Shown here: one piece after another, positions 5,775-6,255 of the stretch
How positions within the stretch are numbered: the stretch's first letter is position 1
How the letters are laid out: each line of letters begins with the position of its first letter
NCBI GenBank assembly: GCA_003534085.1
Contig: DQBY01000102.1
Location: forward strand, 1 to 6,255
Direction of reading: 5' to 3'
Source of the DNA: Candidatus Moraniibacteriota bacterium
GTDB taxonomy: Bacteria > Patescibacteriota > Minisyncoccia > Moranbacterales > UBA2206
DNA length: 6,255 bases
The notes under the pieces: generated by a model
Seen by the model: the letters and a program-made list of their open reading frames with translations, nothing else
Told to the model about the DNA's origin: nothing
Database searches by the model: none
Made by a program: the position numbers and the translations under genes

Positions 5775-6255
5775 ATGCCAGCCAGTCAGCAGACCAAAAG
5801 CAGCGTTGCGGCTGTTGTCGAAGAGATACAAGAAAAATTCGGGGAAGGGATGCTCATGAAATTGGGAGACGTGAAGAAAGTTGATGTCGAAGCCATATCC
5901 ACCGGAGCAATATCCTTGGATCTGGCATTGGGCATCGGCGGAGTTCCAAGAGGAAGAGTCATTGAAATATACGGTCCCGAGTCCTCGGGAAAGACCACTT
6001 TGACTTTGCACATCATCGCCAACGCTCAGAAGGCCGGCGGAACCGCGGCTTTCATCGATGCTGAACACGCGCTGGATCCGGAGTATGCTAAAAAAATCGG
6101 AGTAAAGATAAATGATTTGCTTATTTCACAGCCGGACACGGGAGAACAGGCGCTGGACATCGTGGAAACGCTGGTCCGGTCAAACGCGATCGACGTGATC
6201 GTTATTGATTCAGTGGCGGCTCTCGTTCCAAAAGCTGAAATTGAAGGAGAGATGG
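5775..6255 (+). CDS. recA: Recombinase RecA (3' end outside window)
   Basis: The visible 160 residues are the N-terminal half of RecA, the ATPase that forms filaments on single-stranded DNA, drives strand exchange and triggers LexA self-cleavage in the SOS response. Seen directly are the N-terminal helix ([14 protein letters not shown]), Walker A GPESSGKT at 67-74, [10 protein letters not shown] with the catalytic-type Glu, [12 protein letters not shown], and the Walker B region [20 protein letters not shown] with D145. The frame has no stop before the right edge. Start 5775 was preferred because it has an AAGGA upstream and because residue numbers then match E. coli RecA exactly (Met counted). 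An in-frame ATG at 5754 would add seven residues (MSKENNH) and cannot be excluded. It has its own promoter and candidate operator. Confidence 0.96.
   Translation, partial: MPASQQTKSSVAAVVEEIQEKFGEGMLMKLGDVKKVDVEAISTGAISLDLALGIGGVPRGRVIEIYGPESSGKTTLTLHIIANAQKAGGTAAFIDAEHALDPEYAKKIGVKINDLLISQPDTGEQALDIVETLVRSNAIDVIVIDSVAALVPKAEIEGEM

Noticed and set aside
2..6255. Alternative genetic code with TGA read as glycine
   Set aside because: All four frames read as normal proteins without in-frame TGA and end in TAG or TAA where termini are expected; conserved glycines (for example in both Walker A motifs) use GGN.

Overview
This 6.3-kb window is a bacterial chromosomal stretch with four genes, all on the + strand: the 3' part of a large fibronectin-type-III (FN3) repeat protein, a complete ftsK-type DNA translocase, a complete RodZ-like membrane HTH protein, and the 5' part of recA. 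Several things suggest a candidate-phyla-radiation bacterium, probably Parcubacteria/Patescibacteria. These are the FN3 array ending in a short hydrophobic 'IIxxNFxDIFGW' tail, the short AT-rich intergenic regions packed with small repeats, the mid-range GC coding DNA, and the compact ftsK-rodZ-recA order. The assignment is an inference from recollected genome style, not a database result. Stops are TAG, TAG and TAA, and no in-frame TGA has to be read through.

Layout: 2-1897 encodes six FN3-like modules of a protein whose start lies before the window. 1898-2036 holds five TACGAA words, a GC-rich hairpin and an extended -10 promoter that sits almost on top of the ftsK start codon. 2037-4418 is ftsK. 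4419-4544 is almost entirely a TCAATTT/AAATTGA inverted repeat. 4545-5543 is the RodZ homologue. 5544-5774 is the richest regulatory stretch: a perfect DnaA-box 9-mer, a strong extended -10 promoter, two abutting palindromes covering the -10 element and the predicted transcript start, and then a leader of about 150 nt with four TACAAATC units and a complementary arm. recA (from 5775, or possibly 5754) runs off the right edge.

FtsK (chromosome translocation at division), RodZ (envelope and cell-shape scaffold) and RecA (recombination and repair) form a cell-cycle/genome-maintenance block. It looks like a condensed version of the spoIIIE/ftsK ... ymfM(rodZ) ... recA-rny neighbourhood of Firmicutes, which predicts an RNase Y gene downstream. 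The FN3 protein is probably a surface or envelope protein and a separate transcription unit.

The points most worth following up are the back-to-back palindromes at the recA promoter (a candidate SOS/LexA-type operator), the apparently leaderless ftsK mRNA, and the fact that each of the three intergenic regions carries its own tandem 6-8-bp word repeat, two of them with a complementary arm. I saw no wholly new enzymatic system in the window.
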